From Salvelinus alpinus (taxonomy: Eukaryota; Chordata; Actinopteri; Salmoniformes; Salmonidae), in the NCBI RefSeq assembly GCF_045679555.1, contig NC_092091.1, positions 68,515,437-68,579,436 on the forward strand: a stretch of DNA of 64,000 bases, in the 5' to 3' direction. The translations under genes and the position numbers were made by a program. Under the pieces are notes generated by a model. That model saw only the letters and a list, made by a program, of their open reading frames with translations. It made no database searches and was not told the origin of the DNA. Below are positions 40,603 to 52,922 of the stretch, piece after piece (the stretch's first letter is position 1; the number at the start of each line of letters is the position of its first letter).

Positions 40603-43600
40603 TTACTCCTTCCAGAAGCCTCTGTTGTGGGCCACTGCCTCTTTGAGCCTGGCCAGCAGCATCTCCTTGGAGGGGTAGATGGGCAGCAGCAGTAGGAAGT
40701 GGCAGGTAAGGGATTCTGGGAAATGTAGTTCAGTAGAGTTCTGCAGGACTGCTACCTTCATCTGGATCTTGTCCATTCCCAGGATGGGAGCGCGATCACA
40801 GCCTGTCAGGAACACTGAGAAGGAAGGGAGAGAGAGTGAAAGGTAGACGGAATGGGAAGAAATATAGTGAATGTCATTGTGTGGCAGGTAGCCTAGTGAT
40901 TAAGAGCATTGGGCCAACAACCAAAAGGTCCCTGGTTCAAATCCTTGAGCAGACTAGGTGAAAATATGTTTTTGTGCCCTTGATCAAGGGATTTAACCCT
41001 AATTGCTCCTGTAAGTTACTCTGGATAGATGTCTGCTAATTACTCAAATGATGTGTAAATGCTCTTGTGGAACAGGAAGTTCAAATATGCAGACAAAACC
41101 CTGAACCAGCATTATGAAAGACTGTATTGTTCCTCCAGTTTTACTCAACCGAGAGCAATTTAGTGCCATACTTACGGAGAAAAGCTTTCTTTTGGTCGTC
41201 TGTCAGTTCTTCAAAAGCCTCCCAGAATGTGACGATGTTGGGATGTCTGGCATGATACTCTCCATCATACACAGTGTTCTGGACATACAAACAAAACAAA
41301 TGGCAGCAATAATTAAACCATATTAAACTTGCACGCCATTTAAACGATTCACCACTCAAAGTCACACAGTATGTCACAAAGCACCATGTATGGCAATGGC
41401 AATGTATAGCACATTATCTCCTAGTCCTAACTTGAGAAACGTACCCATAACTTGATCAAAGCAAATCCCCCATTGATATAAATGCATCAACACTGACTGA
41501 TTTATGCCCTAATTTCTCAAGTCAGTACCCAGCCCCATACTGAGTAATGAATGATGGTTGTATATAGACCTGTTTGAACGTGTCCCAGTCGTAGTCCTCT
41601 TTCCCCACCATGACTCCCCTGAGCTCCTCAGGCTGGAACAACTCCACCACGTCCCTGTCACACACCTTGAAGAAGCCTCTCCTGAACTCTTCAAACACCT
41701 TCTCCGCTGATTGGTTGAAGGCGAGGTTCACGTAAGCATCAACAAACTGCTTCCTGTCAAAATAATTAATTGTTTTAAAAATATTTTTAAAAACAGAAAA
41801 CAGAACAAGCAGAAAGCATGCTTGTTGTAACTTCTAAAATGTCAACCTTGTATTATGCATTACAGATGTGAGACCGTAATGTGAGCCAGTTTGCTACAGC
41901 AGGAAAATAATCCTGCAGCAACAGGAAATGTGAATTATAATTAACAGACATTTTTGTAGGGGTTGATACTTTTTTCAGGAAGGGAAAATCAAGTCTGAAA
42001 CCTTTTTAAACATAATATATACTACACTTTTAAAATGTCCTGCATTGCAGGAAAGTTCTCCTGCAACAGAGTGATCAAATTCAGATCTTACATCTGTAGG
42101 AGTAAAAGTTGCTGTAGCCATACCTGTTAAAACTTGTGACTGGTTTTTCTGTTTCTTTGGGATCAAGCTCCACCTTCTGGTCATCCCAGATCACCTGATA
42201 AAAATACACAGTTTTACCACTATTCACATACTGTATCTAGGGATATTTCATTGCTCAACAATCAGTTTCAATACTATACATACGGTGAAGGTCATGTCCA
42301 AGTTTTCTTCAACATCATCATCAGTGTAGTCCTCCAAGAGGTACCGCAAACGCCTTCAATTACAATGAAAATAAATTAACGTTGAAACATTTGAATCAAT
42401 TTCTAAGGGATACTAATTCAATGCTAATATGTACATTCTAAAATACAAACATACCCTCCCACAACAGGGTCAAACTCTCTCAGGTCCTCCAGTGAGGGCT
42501 TGACCCCCACCATCTTCTTGAACAGGGCCAGAGGGAAGGGCAGGTGTACAATGTTGTGGTTGTACAGGGCCATGCCACACAAGACACCAAACAGGAAGTA
42601 GCTCTTCTCCTCCACTCTGGGCTGGTAGTAAGGGTAGGTGGCACATGAGTCAAGGCAGAGATCAAGAATAAACAAGAGCAGGCAGGCACCATTCTTCTTC
42701 AAATAACTTTTATCTCCTTTGTTGTATTATGTTGTTGTCTGTTTACTGCAATTCAGCTTTTAGCTGTGAATGTGTACAATTATAAAACCTTGGTACATCA
42801 GGGGGAGAGTAGGGAGTGATGGTGATTATAATTCGACACAATGCTGTATTGATTGATACAGTGTAGATAGTGGCACTGCTGTAATGGTTGAACCTCTTTT
42901 TGTTGCTATTAACCGACTAAAGTATTTTTGATTGTTTTTAGAATATTATTCCATTACTCACCTATTTTAATTTGCCTGAGGGTGCAGTGATTTATTATAC
43001 AGTAATGAAATAGCAATTCCCTAATTCTAGTTCTTACCTTGGCAGGGAACCAGACCAGTGTCTTGGTGTCGTTATACATGAACATCTCAGACTCTGGTGC
43101 CAACAGCTCTTCAAACACATGGAGGAAGAAGTCCCTTTTGTTGACGAGCGACAGCTTCACGTCCTCCACAAACTGCACCTGAGGGATACAGTAAGATAGG
43201 CCACATTTAGGTTGAGTTCTAGACTCTACCACTGGGCACAGACGTCAATTCAATGTCTATTCCACGTTTGTTTCACTGGAACCAACGTTGATTCAACCAG
43301 TGTGTGCCCAGAGGGTAGTGACAGTCTAACATTAAAATGTTAAATCGAGTAGCTGAGATTTGATTTGATTTGGCCAAGATTAGTTGAGTTGTCACATTCA
43401 GTCTCAGGGATAATTATTTGAATGTTACTTTATTGTCCCTTTTGAACTGACAAAAGATCATTTTACCACAAGTTCTCTCTGGAAGTAGTCATGATCTGCA
43501 GCACCCAGTTGTCTGAAGGTGTCTTCGATGAGAGACGGGCGCCTTAAGGTCAACTGGAAGACTGGAGCAGGGGGAGATTCTGGGTTGTCTCGGAACGTTC

Positions 43601-43646
43601 CAGAAGGACACATCACTGTTAGCCGGTGGGCGAGTTTGTGAGCCTC
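40603..43646 (-). CDS. Gene 3 exons 16-23: HECT domain
   Basis: Residues 642-1016. N-lobe [57 protein letters not shown]-lobe [49 protein letters not shown]. The last exon carries [16 protein letters not shown] with the expected thioester cysteine near residue 984, and the protein ends NRGFWKE. Confidence 0.92.
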
Positions 43647-46600
43647 CTGCAATATATAAACATACTTTTTAAAGTATATAGAATTATATACCAGCTTGGG
43701 GAACCACTATGTAAGGTATACATAAATATGGGTCAAATGTTATAAAGAAGCCATATTAATTTTAAGTGGAATAATAGTTTACCTTTGAAAAATGTGCATG
43801 AATGTTGAAAACAGCCATCTTGCAGATCAGATTCAACACAAATGGGAAACGGCAAAAGATGACTGGTGTCACCTCTGTGTCCTAGAAGTGACACACACAA
43901 AAACAGAAGTAATATCTCAACAATTGATCTGGGTCTCATTTCTTTCATATGCTCTGAAGTGAAAGCTGATGCCCTCATCTTTTAAGAACAAACTTAGAGG
44001 GCCAAGTCATCATTTTTCTAATTTAGAGACGGTTATTATGTTATTTTATTACCTCCCTTGTTGACCAAAAACGCCAAAGCTTCACGTCCTCCATAGGAAT
44101 GACGTTACCGATGATCTCTTCCACATAAAAGGTACTGTCTGGAACTTTCTGGATTCTTCCAGCCCTTTTGTTTGCCTTTGATATAACATAATGATACATT
44201 TCTACATTCCATCACAAATGTCTTGTCTGCAATAATTCTGAATTATTTACGATGAAGGACTGAACGGTTCATGAGTTGTTGGAGGATGATCAACTATTGA
44301 CAGAAATATAGAAAATGATCAAATGCATACAAATTATTGACAAGCAAGGTGCATGGACACTGACTTTGTGGAGCTGCTTGAGGAGTTGTAGCAAGAGTTT
44401 GGCTCCAGGGTTGTGGGTAACCAGAAGACCGTTCCTCAGCAGGAATGACAGGGCATTCTTCCACATCAGAATGTGCTTAGTCATGATGGAAGGCTCCAGT
44501 GACGACCACCAGTCTTCTAGAATACAGTAGAAAATGAAGTGCATTATATGACCTTATTGTAAATTACAATAATGTTTGCATTTCATGATATTCTCTGTGT
44601 ATACACTGGTTATGTAGTGTCAGCCATGGTTCAATTATAATAATTTTCTAGTCATTTTTAACTGATGCCAAATGTGATTATTAGCCGATGATTGGAAAAG
44701 GTCAGGGGTTATTTACTTAAAGTTTTCATAGCCGTTTTGTTCAGATGGTTGTTGATAAATACTGCTAAAGTCATGACCATGTTCATGACGTTGTGGTCCT
44801 CGTGGAGAAGAGAGATTGTGGGTAGTATCAGAAAGATCTCAGGTGACTTGATGACAGCTGCTGAAATGCAAAGATATTCCACCAGTGGCACAATGTTTAC
44901 CTATTTGGAAAAATAACAGAGAAATAATGAGATTAACATTTAGTTCTGTTCTAAATACATATTCATTTAACATATGGGTTTAAAGAGTAAGTTGATCTTA
45001 ACTGATTTCCTAATCCAAGGTATGTTCAGTAGCTGGTCGAAAGCCTGGCTAGCAGCCTCTAGGTCCACGGTCAAAGCTCCGGCTGCTTGTGGAATCTCAC
45101 TGGTCATAAGAAACAGAGGGCATAGCATTAGAAACAGAGGGCATAGCATTAGCAAGAACACAACATAGTCCTAACTGTACACATACCGTTTTCATTTCAA
45201 ACTATCCAAACCTTCCATTTTAAAATCGCTTACCTGGCTTTGGTGAAACTGGCCACAAGACTTGAACTTGTTGAGAACATCAAGGATATTTCTCTGTTGG
45301 AACAAATGTGGACACATTTGATGTTTCAGTACAATTATACTATAAGAAATATACTGTAAAATAAATGTTTATTTATTTCATTTTGAGTTAGCTAGAAAAT
45401 AAATTAAAAACGGTAGATTGTATGTTTCAACAAAAACCTTTGCGCCTCTGTATTTCCTTGCTCCATCGTCAGCCATTTTTGCAGCTTGGCTTCATCTAAC
45501 CTCCCGATTGGCTGTTCTCTTTCAGAACTCTACAAAGGCAGATAAAGCAATATAATGAATTAAAATATCTCAAACATGAATTAGCTGCTTGAGACATTTA
45601 GAACGTTTCAGTCTCTCTTTTAGTGAGGTATAAAAGGTCAGAAACATTACCTCAGCAGTGTAAATGAAGTTTGAATTCCATCCCACTGATATCTTCATGT
45701 CTGGTAAAAAAAAGAAAAGAAGAGGTTGTAGGGACATCAAGTGTCGTTATGTATGTGTTCTAATTCAGTCACCCAAACACTACATAGTCAGTATGTAGCT
45801 GCATTATAGAATTGAATAGAATCAAATACAAAATAGAAGACAATTAAATAGACATTGTATCCGGTACCGTTCTGTATGACTGTTGCTGCCCCACCAGAAT
45901 CCCTTTTCAGCAGCACTGAGGTGGGTCGCAAGCAGCCCTCTGTGTTGCCAGTCCCTAGCTGACCTTTGACCCCACTGCCAAAGGCCCAGAGTTGACCTGA
46001 GGACCCCAGCACCAGGGTGTGATGGCTGGCAGAGTTACAGTAAGACAAAAACACAGTCAGACTGAGAATGTTCAAGGTTGGTTTCCTATCTGTTTATTAT
46101 ATGTGTGTATAAGTAGCATTATGCTGTTGGTCATTACCTGCCACATGCTATCTGTGAGACCAGTCCATCCATACCCTCTACCAGTTTGGGTATGAGTTGG
46201 TTAGCTGATGCGTTGTGCCCAAGCTGGCCTCGGCTTCCCTCCCCAAAGGTGAACACCTGTCCACCCTAAAGACCACAAAGAACCAGAACCAGTTGTTACA
46301 TGTCAAGGTCCAGAGTTGTTCCTGGTCTAGTCCGGTCAGGGCCCTAATCACTTCTTAAAGAGACAGTATAATAGTATTGAAGGGTCGACCTTTACTCTGG
46401 TAGCCCTGAGGCTAGATCAGTATTAAAAGCAATAATCAGGACATATTCTGTATAACCTGTGATTTTCTATTCTGTAATAAACTGTAACTTCTCATTTAGT
46501 ATGATAACAACTTGTATGGTTCATTGTGTAGCCAATCTCTTCCAGACACCCATCAGACGCTTGATCGTTTGTTTTTCACCTCTATTCAAGGTCATTTTAT

Positions 46601-49577
46601 ATAACTGGCTTTATTTACTAATATATGATGAATTGTATATTCGAGAGGATGCTGACTTTGTGTGCAGAACTATCTCCCAGTGGGCCCACTGTTTAGGACA
46701 TTAAATACTTTTTTCTGAACTTAATGAACTGCTGTCGGATTTGTCTCCTTTCACACCAACTTCTCCCTTGGGGCCTTCAGTAAAAATACAGTAATAGTAT
46801 GATACCTTGGTGAGAACAGCAGTGTCCCTCTCCACAGTAATAGTATGATACCTTGGTGAGAACAGCAGAATGTCCCTCTCCACAGTAATAGTATGATACC
46901 TTGGTGAGAACAGAAATGTCCCTCTCCACAGTAATAGTATGATACCTTGGTGAGAACAGCAGTGTCCATCTCCACAGTAATAGTATGATACCTTGGTGAG
47001 AACAGCAGAATGTCCCTCTCCACAGTAATAGTATGATACCTTGGTGAGAACAGCAGTGTCCCTCTCCACAGTAATAGTATGATACCTTGGTGAGAACAAC
47101 AGAATGTGCCTCTCCACAGTAATAGTATGATACCTTGGTGAGAACAGCAGTGTCCCTCTCCACAGTAATAGTATGATACCTTGGTGAGAACAGCAGTGTC
47201 CCTCTCCACAGTAATAGTATGATACCTTGGTGAGAACAGCAGTGTCCCTCTCCACAGTAATAGTATGATACCTTGGTGAGAACAGCAGTGTCCCTCTCCA
47301 CAGTAATAGTATGATACCTTGGTGAGAACAGCAGTGTCCCTCTCCACAGTAATTGTATGATACCTTGGTGAGAACAGCAGAATGCGCCTCTCCACAGTAA
47401 TAGTATGATACCTTGGTGAGAACAGCAGTGTCCCTCTCCACAGTAATAGTATGATACCTTGGTGAGAACAGCAGAATGCGCCTCTCCACAGCTGATGAAG
47501 GAAACCCCCAAGACTCTGAGAGCAGGCACAGCACAGATGTTGAACCGGCCTGGAAGGGGGAACAAGCATCATACAAGCATCATGCAATGTTCCCACTCAT
47601 TATAATACATCTGGAAAATGACTTAGTGGTTATAACAAAGGAATCCAAGTTCAAATGAGAAAATGCTGGTGGATAAGCCTGATTAGCTTTTTATACAAGT
47701 AGCGTACGAAGAGAGGTAGAGTGCCGTAGTACCTTTCTCATCCACACGGTTGAGTCCCAGCTGCCCAGCCCTGTTCGCCCCACAGCAGTAAACCAGGCCT
47801 GGGAGGGTGAGGGCCAGAGTGTGGGTTCCTCCGGCTGCTACCTGGATCACTGGGACTCCAGTGAGGGAGCGCACCAGGGCAGGAATGGGCTGCAGAGGGA
47901 CTCCCTTCCCCAGTCCCAGCTGTCCATGACTGTTCAGACCCCATGAGAACACCTGTCCTCCTGTAGAAGACAAAGAAATTACATATTACATTACAATTAC
48001 ATAACAACAATTCCAGAGTTACATTCTTTCCTAATAAATATAATCTCACTGTCCTTTTGATGTTCACGCTTAGAAAAAATAGTTCCAAAAGGGTTCTTCG
48101 GCTGTCCTCACAGGATAACCCTTTTAGGTTCCAGGTAGAACCCTTTTTTGCTCCAGGTAGAACCCTTTTGGTTTTCATGTAGAAAGGGTTCTACATGGAA
48201 CCCAAAAGGGTTCTACCTGGAACCAAAAAGGGTTCTCCAAAGGGTTCTCATATGGGGACTGCTGAATAACCCTTTTAGGTTTAAGACAGCATCTTTTTTC
48301 TAAGTGTAGTCTAACTGATGCATGTGGTTATCATAGTTTAGATGGAATGTAGTCTGTGTGAGTAGGCCTACGTCAAAAGGTACAGTATGTTATACCTTTA
48401 GTCAAGGCCAAAGAATGGAAATTTCCACAAGCAACCTGTATCACTGTTATCGGCAAGGGTGAAGGTATTGGAACTGGTCTGTGTGAAAAAAAGGAGACAT
48501 CTAGTACATATTGTCTTTGTTAGTGATCAGTGGAATCCAAGAGGGCTCTCATTACTTGACAATGTAAATCATGGATGATATTTAACTATCAATATCTATT
48601 TCAAGTTGAAGTTGAGGTTTCCTTGCCTTGGCCTGGGGACTTTGGAGACAGTAGTAGGTGTGATGCCCAGCTGTCCCTCACCCCCTGCCCCCCAGGAGTA
48701 CACCTGTCCTGATGCGCACACAGCTACAGAGTGGTCCTGACCACAAGCCACAGAGACCACTGCCCCCAGACCCTCCACTGGGGCTGAAACGGGTAGAACA
48801 CAGGCACACACACAAGTCTACATCTGTTGTATTCGGCGCATGTGACAAATACAATTTGATTTGATTAGACAACGTTTTATTTGGAAGTCCTGTCTTGTCC
48901 TGGAAAGGGTTAAATGCTAGAACATTGATAAGATGTAATTTAATGCATGAAGGAGTTAATCAACAATTTATCCGAGTCATCTTGAGGATGACGTCAAGTT
49001 CGATCCCAGTGTGTATTTTATAGGATTTTTTTTTTTCGTTTCTCTACTTTGGGAGAAACGAAACTGGAACCAAACCATGAGCGCCTATTGTGCAGTAGTT
49101 TTATTGAGGGGTGTCAGTTTCTGAAAGTTGTCGTTAAACTCAGCAGAAACGAAACATTATACAATCTGACATTATGAACAATATCACTAAAATATTTGGG
49201 GGTAGTGATGAAAAATAATAAACGCATTCAGAGTCAAACAAACGTACTTTTCCAGTAGCACTTTTTTCAAATTAGCCTACATAAGAACTTGATTATAATC
49301 TGCATTTATTCTGCAAATTCTGGCTACATATTCCGATAGCATTCATTGATGTCTTACCTGGTAGTTTTGAATGTATGTTCCCCTGTCTGCCAAGTTGTCC
49401 CTTTGAGTTGCGCCCGCATGATAGGATCCTGCCATCTACCGTGAGAAATAAAGTGTGTTGCTCCCCGCAAACTATTTCTGTGACTTTATCAGAGAATATA
49501 TTCCCTGCTATCGGAACAGACACATTCTCAAAGTTTAGACCAAACTGTCCACTCGAACCGTCTCCCCAGCAGAACAT
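40603..49577 (-). CDS. HERC6-like E3 ubiquitin ligase (gene 3), complete
   Basis: Twenty-three exons on the minus strand: 49358-49577, 48627-48783, 48396-48478, 47733-47960, 47458-47549, 46138-46265, 45868-46025, 45651-45700, 45438-45529, 45234-45293, 45003-45099, 44717-44900, 44365-44516, 44053-44175, 43783-43881, 43467-43646, 43038-43178, 42455-42621, 42284-42353, 42124-42194, 41570-41753, 41176-41278, 40603-40814. They sum to 3051 nt (1016 codons plus stop), close to mammalian HERC6 (about 1022). RCC1 propeller then HECT. Text such as [15 protein letters not shown] and [20 protein letters not shown] is nearest HERC6/HERC5. All introns are GT-AG except the second, which needs a GC donor. 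Mammalian HERC5 conjugates ISG15 and HERC6 is interferon-induced; the fish protein may act likewise, an inference. Confidence 0.92.
40885..41075 (+). mobile_element. tRNA-derived SINE
   Basis: GCAGGTAGCCTAGTGATTAAGAG (A-box side) and GGTTCAAATCC (B-box) with a body GCCCTTGATCAAGGGATTTA and CTCTGGATAGATGTCTGCTA, a SmaI/FokI-like salmonid SINE. In the last intron of gene 3. Confidence 0.75.
41861..42099. repeat. Palindromic MITE-like repeat, second copy
   Basis: Same family as 16622-16900 in opposite orientation: TACAGATGTGAGACCG versus CAGATCTTACATCTGTAGG, and GGAAAATAATCCTGCAGCAA inside. Confidence 0.65.
43230..43312. repeat. Short foldback MITE
   Basis: CACTGGGCACAGACGTCAATTCAA pairs with TTGATTCAACCAGTGTGTGCCCA in inverted orientation. 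Gene 3 intron. Confidence 0.7.
43783..45529 (-). CDS. Gene 3 exons 9-15: spacer region
   Basis: Residues 373-641. HERC6-like blocks include [49 protein letters not shown] and [20 protein letters not shown]. Exon phases alternate consistently and no stop codon is crossed. Confidence 0.85.
45651..49577 (-). CDS. Gene 3 exons 1-8: RCC1-like propeller
   Basis: Residues 1-372. Blades: [134 protein letters not shown]. Exon 2 (48627-48783) ends CCAAG followed by GCAAGG, a GC-AG intron if the model is right; no GT donor keeps the frame. Exon 5 (47458-47549) is the parent of the neighbouring minisatellite. Confidence 0.9.
46789..47490. repeat. 46-48-bp minisatellite copying a gene 3 exon end and donor
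   Basis: Fifteen tandem units, counting the true exon end, of ACAGTAATAGTATGATACCT plus TGGTGAGAACAGCAG(AA)TG and TCCCTCTCC. On the minus strand each unit reads CTGTGGAGAGG...GCTGTTCTCACCAAG, the last 32-34 bases of exon 47458-47549, followed by GTATCATACTATTA, its donor and intron start. Units are 46 or 48 bp, so the frame drifts; all three minus frames stay open for 260-290 codons, which is a repeat artefact. Lies in intron 5. Confidence 0.95.
48065..48308. repeat. Palindromic MITE, second copy
   Basis: CACGCTTAGAAAAAATAG at the left and TTTTTTCTAAGTGTAG at the right, with AACCCTTTTAGGTTCC and its complements inside. Same family as 8615-8830. Confidence 0.75.
49036..49156. promoter_or_regulatory. 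IRF-like motif cluster in gene 3 intron 1
   Basis: AAACGAAA, which fits the IRF core AANNGAAA, occurs three times: inverted at 49036-49046 (TTTCGTTTCTC), direct at 49053-49063 (GAGAAACGAAA, followed by CT) and direct at about 49145-49155 (CAGAAACGAAAC). The first two form a perfect 11-bp inverted repeat with a 9-bp loop. None fits the canonical two-base ISRE spacing. The location is 200-320 bp downstream of coding exon 1, so it would be an intronic element. Confidence 0.4.
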
Positions 49578-49889
49578 GATGATGTGAAGGTTAAGGTGAT
49601 GCCTGGCGTTACATTACTAATGACGCAGTCCACCCTGCGCGCGCTATGTGTGCTTGTGGTAACGTTAGTCATCGGCGATCATATTAGCTAGATTGTTTTA
49701 TGTACAAAATGTATTGGATCCCACCAGTTTTGAGGCTCACCTGTTTAGCTTTAAAATATATATATAATTTTTTTTGCATGTAATTTTGGCATCAGTATGT
49801 GTCACATATCAGTTTGCAAACGATGTAAAAAAAAATAATAATTGAGTAAATAAAGCCGCATACAAACATGGTCTCTTTTTAGCTTTCTT

Positions 49890-50345
49890 GAGTAAGGCAG
49901 CTCCAAAATGCAGGTGCAGTGCTTTCTGTGGTGGTGGGGCAGCCAGCGGAAAATATTGAGCTGAGGGATTGGTAATGTTCTCTAGTTGCGCTGTGATTGG
50001 CTCTACATCACGTAGAGCTCAAAACTTCAAGCCCCTTAGGTGCTGCCATAGACTTACATTAGAAGTGCCCATCCGAGAAGGCTCAAGATCCTTGGCCACA
50101 AATAAAATGACTTCAAATCACGTTTTATCTACCGTAGCTATGACTGGACTGATGTCAACATCACACTTTCAAAATCTTAGCTAGCAAGCTAGACAAGCAG
50201 TCATCATCATGAATTAAGTCGACAATCAACTGGCAAATCCTTTTCAATCCTTGTCATATGAAGAGAAATTATAGATAAAATGTACCAGTGCTCATCGCAC
50301 ATTGGACATAAACATTACACAACAAGTTGGAAATCACAAATTCAA
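49890..50345. repeat. Dispersed repeat upstream of gene 3
   Basis: Contains GGGGCAGCCAGCGGAAAATA, TAGAAGTGCCCATCC and CGTTTTATCTACCGTAGC, text I recognise as a common salmonid interspersed repeat. No open frame of note. Confidence 0.5.
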
Positions 50346-50347
50346 CA

Positions 50348-50790
50348 ATGAGTGCTGAGGCGCGACTGCAGCCTCAGGTTCGATCCCAGGCTGTCACAGC
50401 CGGCCGTGACTGGGAGACCCATGGGACAGCACACAATTGGCCCAGTGTAGTCTGGGTTAGGGGAGGGTTAAGAGAGGGTTTGGCTGACCGGGATTTCCTT
50501 GTCTCATCGTGCTCTAGCAACTCCTTGTGTCAGGTCGGACGCCTGCAAGCTGACTCAGTCGTCAGTTCAACTGTGTTTCATCTGACACATTGGTGCGGCT
50601 GGCTTCCGGGTTAAGCGAGCAGTGTGTCAAGAACCAGTGCAGCTTGGCTCGCAGAGTCCGTAGGGGAGTTGCAGCGATGAGACAAGATCGTAACTTCTGG
50701 CCCATGGCGTTGCATGTGAACCTTTTTTTAAATTGTATTTCTTATTTCTCCATTTTTCTCCCCAATTTCGTGATATCCAATTGGTAAAGC
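50348..50790 (+). mobile_element. tRNA-derived SINE with extended body
   Basis: GGTTCGATCCCAGGCTGTCA (B-box) followed by GGCCGTGACTGGGAGACCCA and CACACAATTGGCCCAG, and ending in TTCTCCCCAATTTCGTGATA. Fits a salmonid V-SINE-like or DeuSINE-like element. Confidence 0.65.
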
Positions 50791-50815
50791 TTGAAGACAT
50801 TGGCCATGCTGTCAA

Positions 50816-51120
50816 TCCATCAATCAATCAATCAATCAAGTTTATTTTATATAGCCCTTCGTACATCAGCTAATATCTCGAAGTGCTGTACAGAAACCCA
50901 GCCTAAAACCCCAAACAGCAAGCAATGCAGGTGTAGAAGCACGGTGGCTAGGAAAAACTCCCTAGAAAGGCCAAAACCTAGGAAGAAACCTAGAGAGGAA
51001 CCAGGCTATGAGGGGTGGCCAGTCCTCTTCTGGCGGTGCCGGGTGGAGATTATAACAGAACATGGCCAAGATGTTCAAAATGTTCATAAATGACAAGCAT
51101 GGTCAAATAATAATCAGGAA
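50816..51120. repeat. Dispersed repeat beginning with (CAAT)n
   Basis: AATCAATCAATCAATCAAG leads into ATAGCCCTTCGTACATCAGC, AAGTGCTGTACAGAAACCCA and GGCTAGGAAAAACTCC, a very common fish repeat, probably a LINE 3' end. Confidence 0.6.
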
Positions 51121-52295
51121 TAAATGTCAGTTGGCTTTTCATAGCCGATATCCAGCATGACTTCTGCCGCATTCAAAACAACTGGAAACCCGGAACTGGG
51201 AAATCTCAGACTTCAGTGAGTTCAAGACAGCTGGGAACTCTGAAAAAAACTAGCTACGACTGAGAAAATAAGGAAAATAATTTTGAAAGGTCATCCATCT
51301 TGGAATTCCAAGTTGGGAACTCTGGCCTCTTTCTAGAGCCCACAAGAAGGACAGCCGTGCCACCTTCCTGTTCAAGTGAGCACAGCACAGCAAGGTGAAT
51401 CCAAAAATGTCTTGTATGTTGCTGCATAAATTATGTAATATGCCAGGGAGATATGTATACTGTAGCCAAGAAAGTAATACTAAGTGTATGTTGTGCAGTA
51501 AGATGTTAGTAGCCCATGTGCCTCAACCTAATAATTTGGTCCCTTTCCTCCCTCAGAACTTAGCCTACTGTTCTGACTTGATGGTGCACATGTAGCCTAT
51601 AGCTTGTTTAAGAGAAATGTAATCATCAAATATTGTAAGAGCTTTCATTGTCTGCTTATATGCCCCCTTTATTTATCCTACGGTTCTGACTTGGTGTACA
51701 GGGAGAATACTGTAAGAATGGCCCATGTTTTGAATTATGTCACTGTACATTTCAAAAGTGCTGAACAAATAGTTATATTGACTACGTCCATCCTAGCTCG
51801 GATTGCCTCTTATCCGCTCGTCGTTCCCTTATACCATAGTTTGTACATCTCAATTGTCAGTAGAAACCACATTTGTTTAAGCAAGTCAGTCATATCAGCT
51901 ATGTTTTTTTAAAGGCAGTAAATGAGGCTGAGTGAACTGTTTCCCTGCCAGACAAGGCTCTGCTGATAGCCAGGTGTAGATGTGGTAAGGGAGAACTGCC
52001 AGCCCCATTCCACCCACCTGAAACCCTCTTCCCCAAAGCTAAAGACCCGATTTGTGTTTTTTTGTCTTACAGTAACATTATAATCCTACTATGGTATTAA
52101 GGGACATAGCCAGGGTCTGAATTTTAGTGAGGTCTGAAGTTGAAGCTCATTTACTGCATTTCTATACGATTTAAAAACAAAAAAATGCTATTTGGAAAAA
52201 AGAAAAAATGACCCCAGCCATATAACAAGAGGAAAACTGCCAATGAACAACCAAGTTTCAAAATTGCACGTTATGTATTCTAACTATCAACAATA
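51121..52295. other. Intergenic, one dispersed repeat
   Basis: 51168-51362 (GCCGCATTCAAAACAACTGG, TTGGAATTCCAAGTTGGGAA) looks like a dispersed repeat. Text at 52150-52300 (TGCATTTCTATACGATTTAA, AACAAGAGGAAAACTGCCAA) recurs at 53818-53900 and 54473-54545. Otherwise no gene recognised. Confidence 0.45.
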
Positions 52296-52296
52296 C

Positions 52297-52493
52297 GTTT
52301 TTTTTTAACCTTTATTTAACTAGGCAAGTCAGTTAAGAACAAACTCTTATTTTCAATGACGGCCTAGGAACAGAGTGTTAACTGCCTTGTTTGGGTGCTG
52401 AACGACAGATTTTTACCTTGTCAGCTCGGGGATTCGAACTTGCAACCTTTCGGTTACTAGTCCAACGCTCTAACCACTAGGCTACCCTGTTTT
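52297..52493 (-). mobile_element. HpaI-type tRNA-derived SINE
   Basis: On the minus strand: GTAGCCTAGTGGTTAGAGCG, GGTTGCAAGTTCGAATCCCC and CGAGCTGACAAGG, ending in TTGCCTAGTTAAATAAAGGT. Almost full length. The tail matches the LINE at 25339-30155. Confidence 0.85.
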
Positions 52494-52922
52494 CATGTCA
52501 TATCAATAGTTTTCATGACCCGCCGTGAGTAACCATGGGCAAACAATAGTTTTCATGACCTGCCCTGTGTAACATAGCTGTACAGCTGTGATAAGATTTA
52601 TTTGGATGTGCACAGAGGAATGCAATATTTACAATGTGATTTCCATCCTAGAGACACAACACATGTTCTATGTCTCTCTCTGTCCCTCTCATGCACTCAA
52701 ACCCCTGTCCCTCTCATGCACTCAAACCCCTGTCTCCTCCTCCTCTTCCCTCCAGCCAGTCTCTACAGATCCACTGCTTTAGACTAGAGGAGCACAGTAC
52801 CGTGTCCAAGGCCTGGACGTTCCGCCAGCACTTCCAGGGTTTCCCCAAGGCTAGTGACTTCCAGCTGAGGGAGGAGATGCTGCTGCAGCCCAGGGATGGA
52901 CAGGTGGGGATAGGATAGACTT

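Noticed and set aside
46701-47596. Three overlapping 260-290-codon minus-strand frames
   Set aside because: All three frames are open only because the minisatellite unit lacks stops. Only the first 92 bases (47458-47549) are a real exon.
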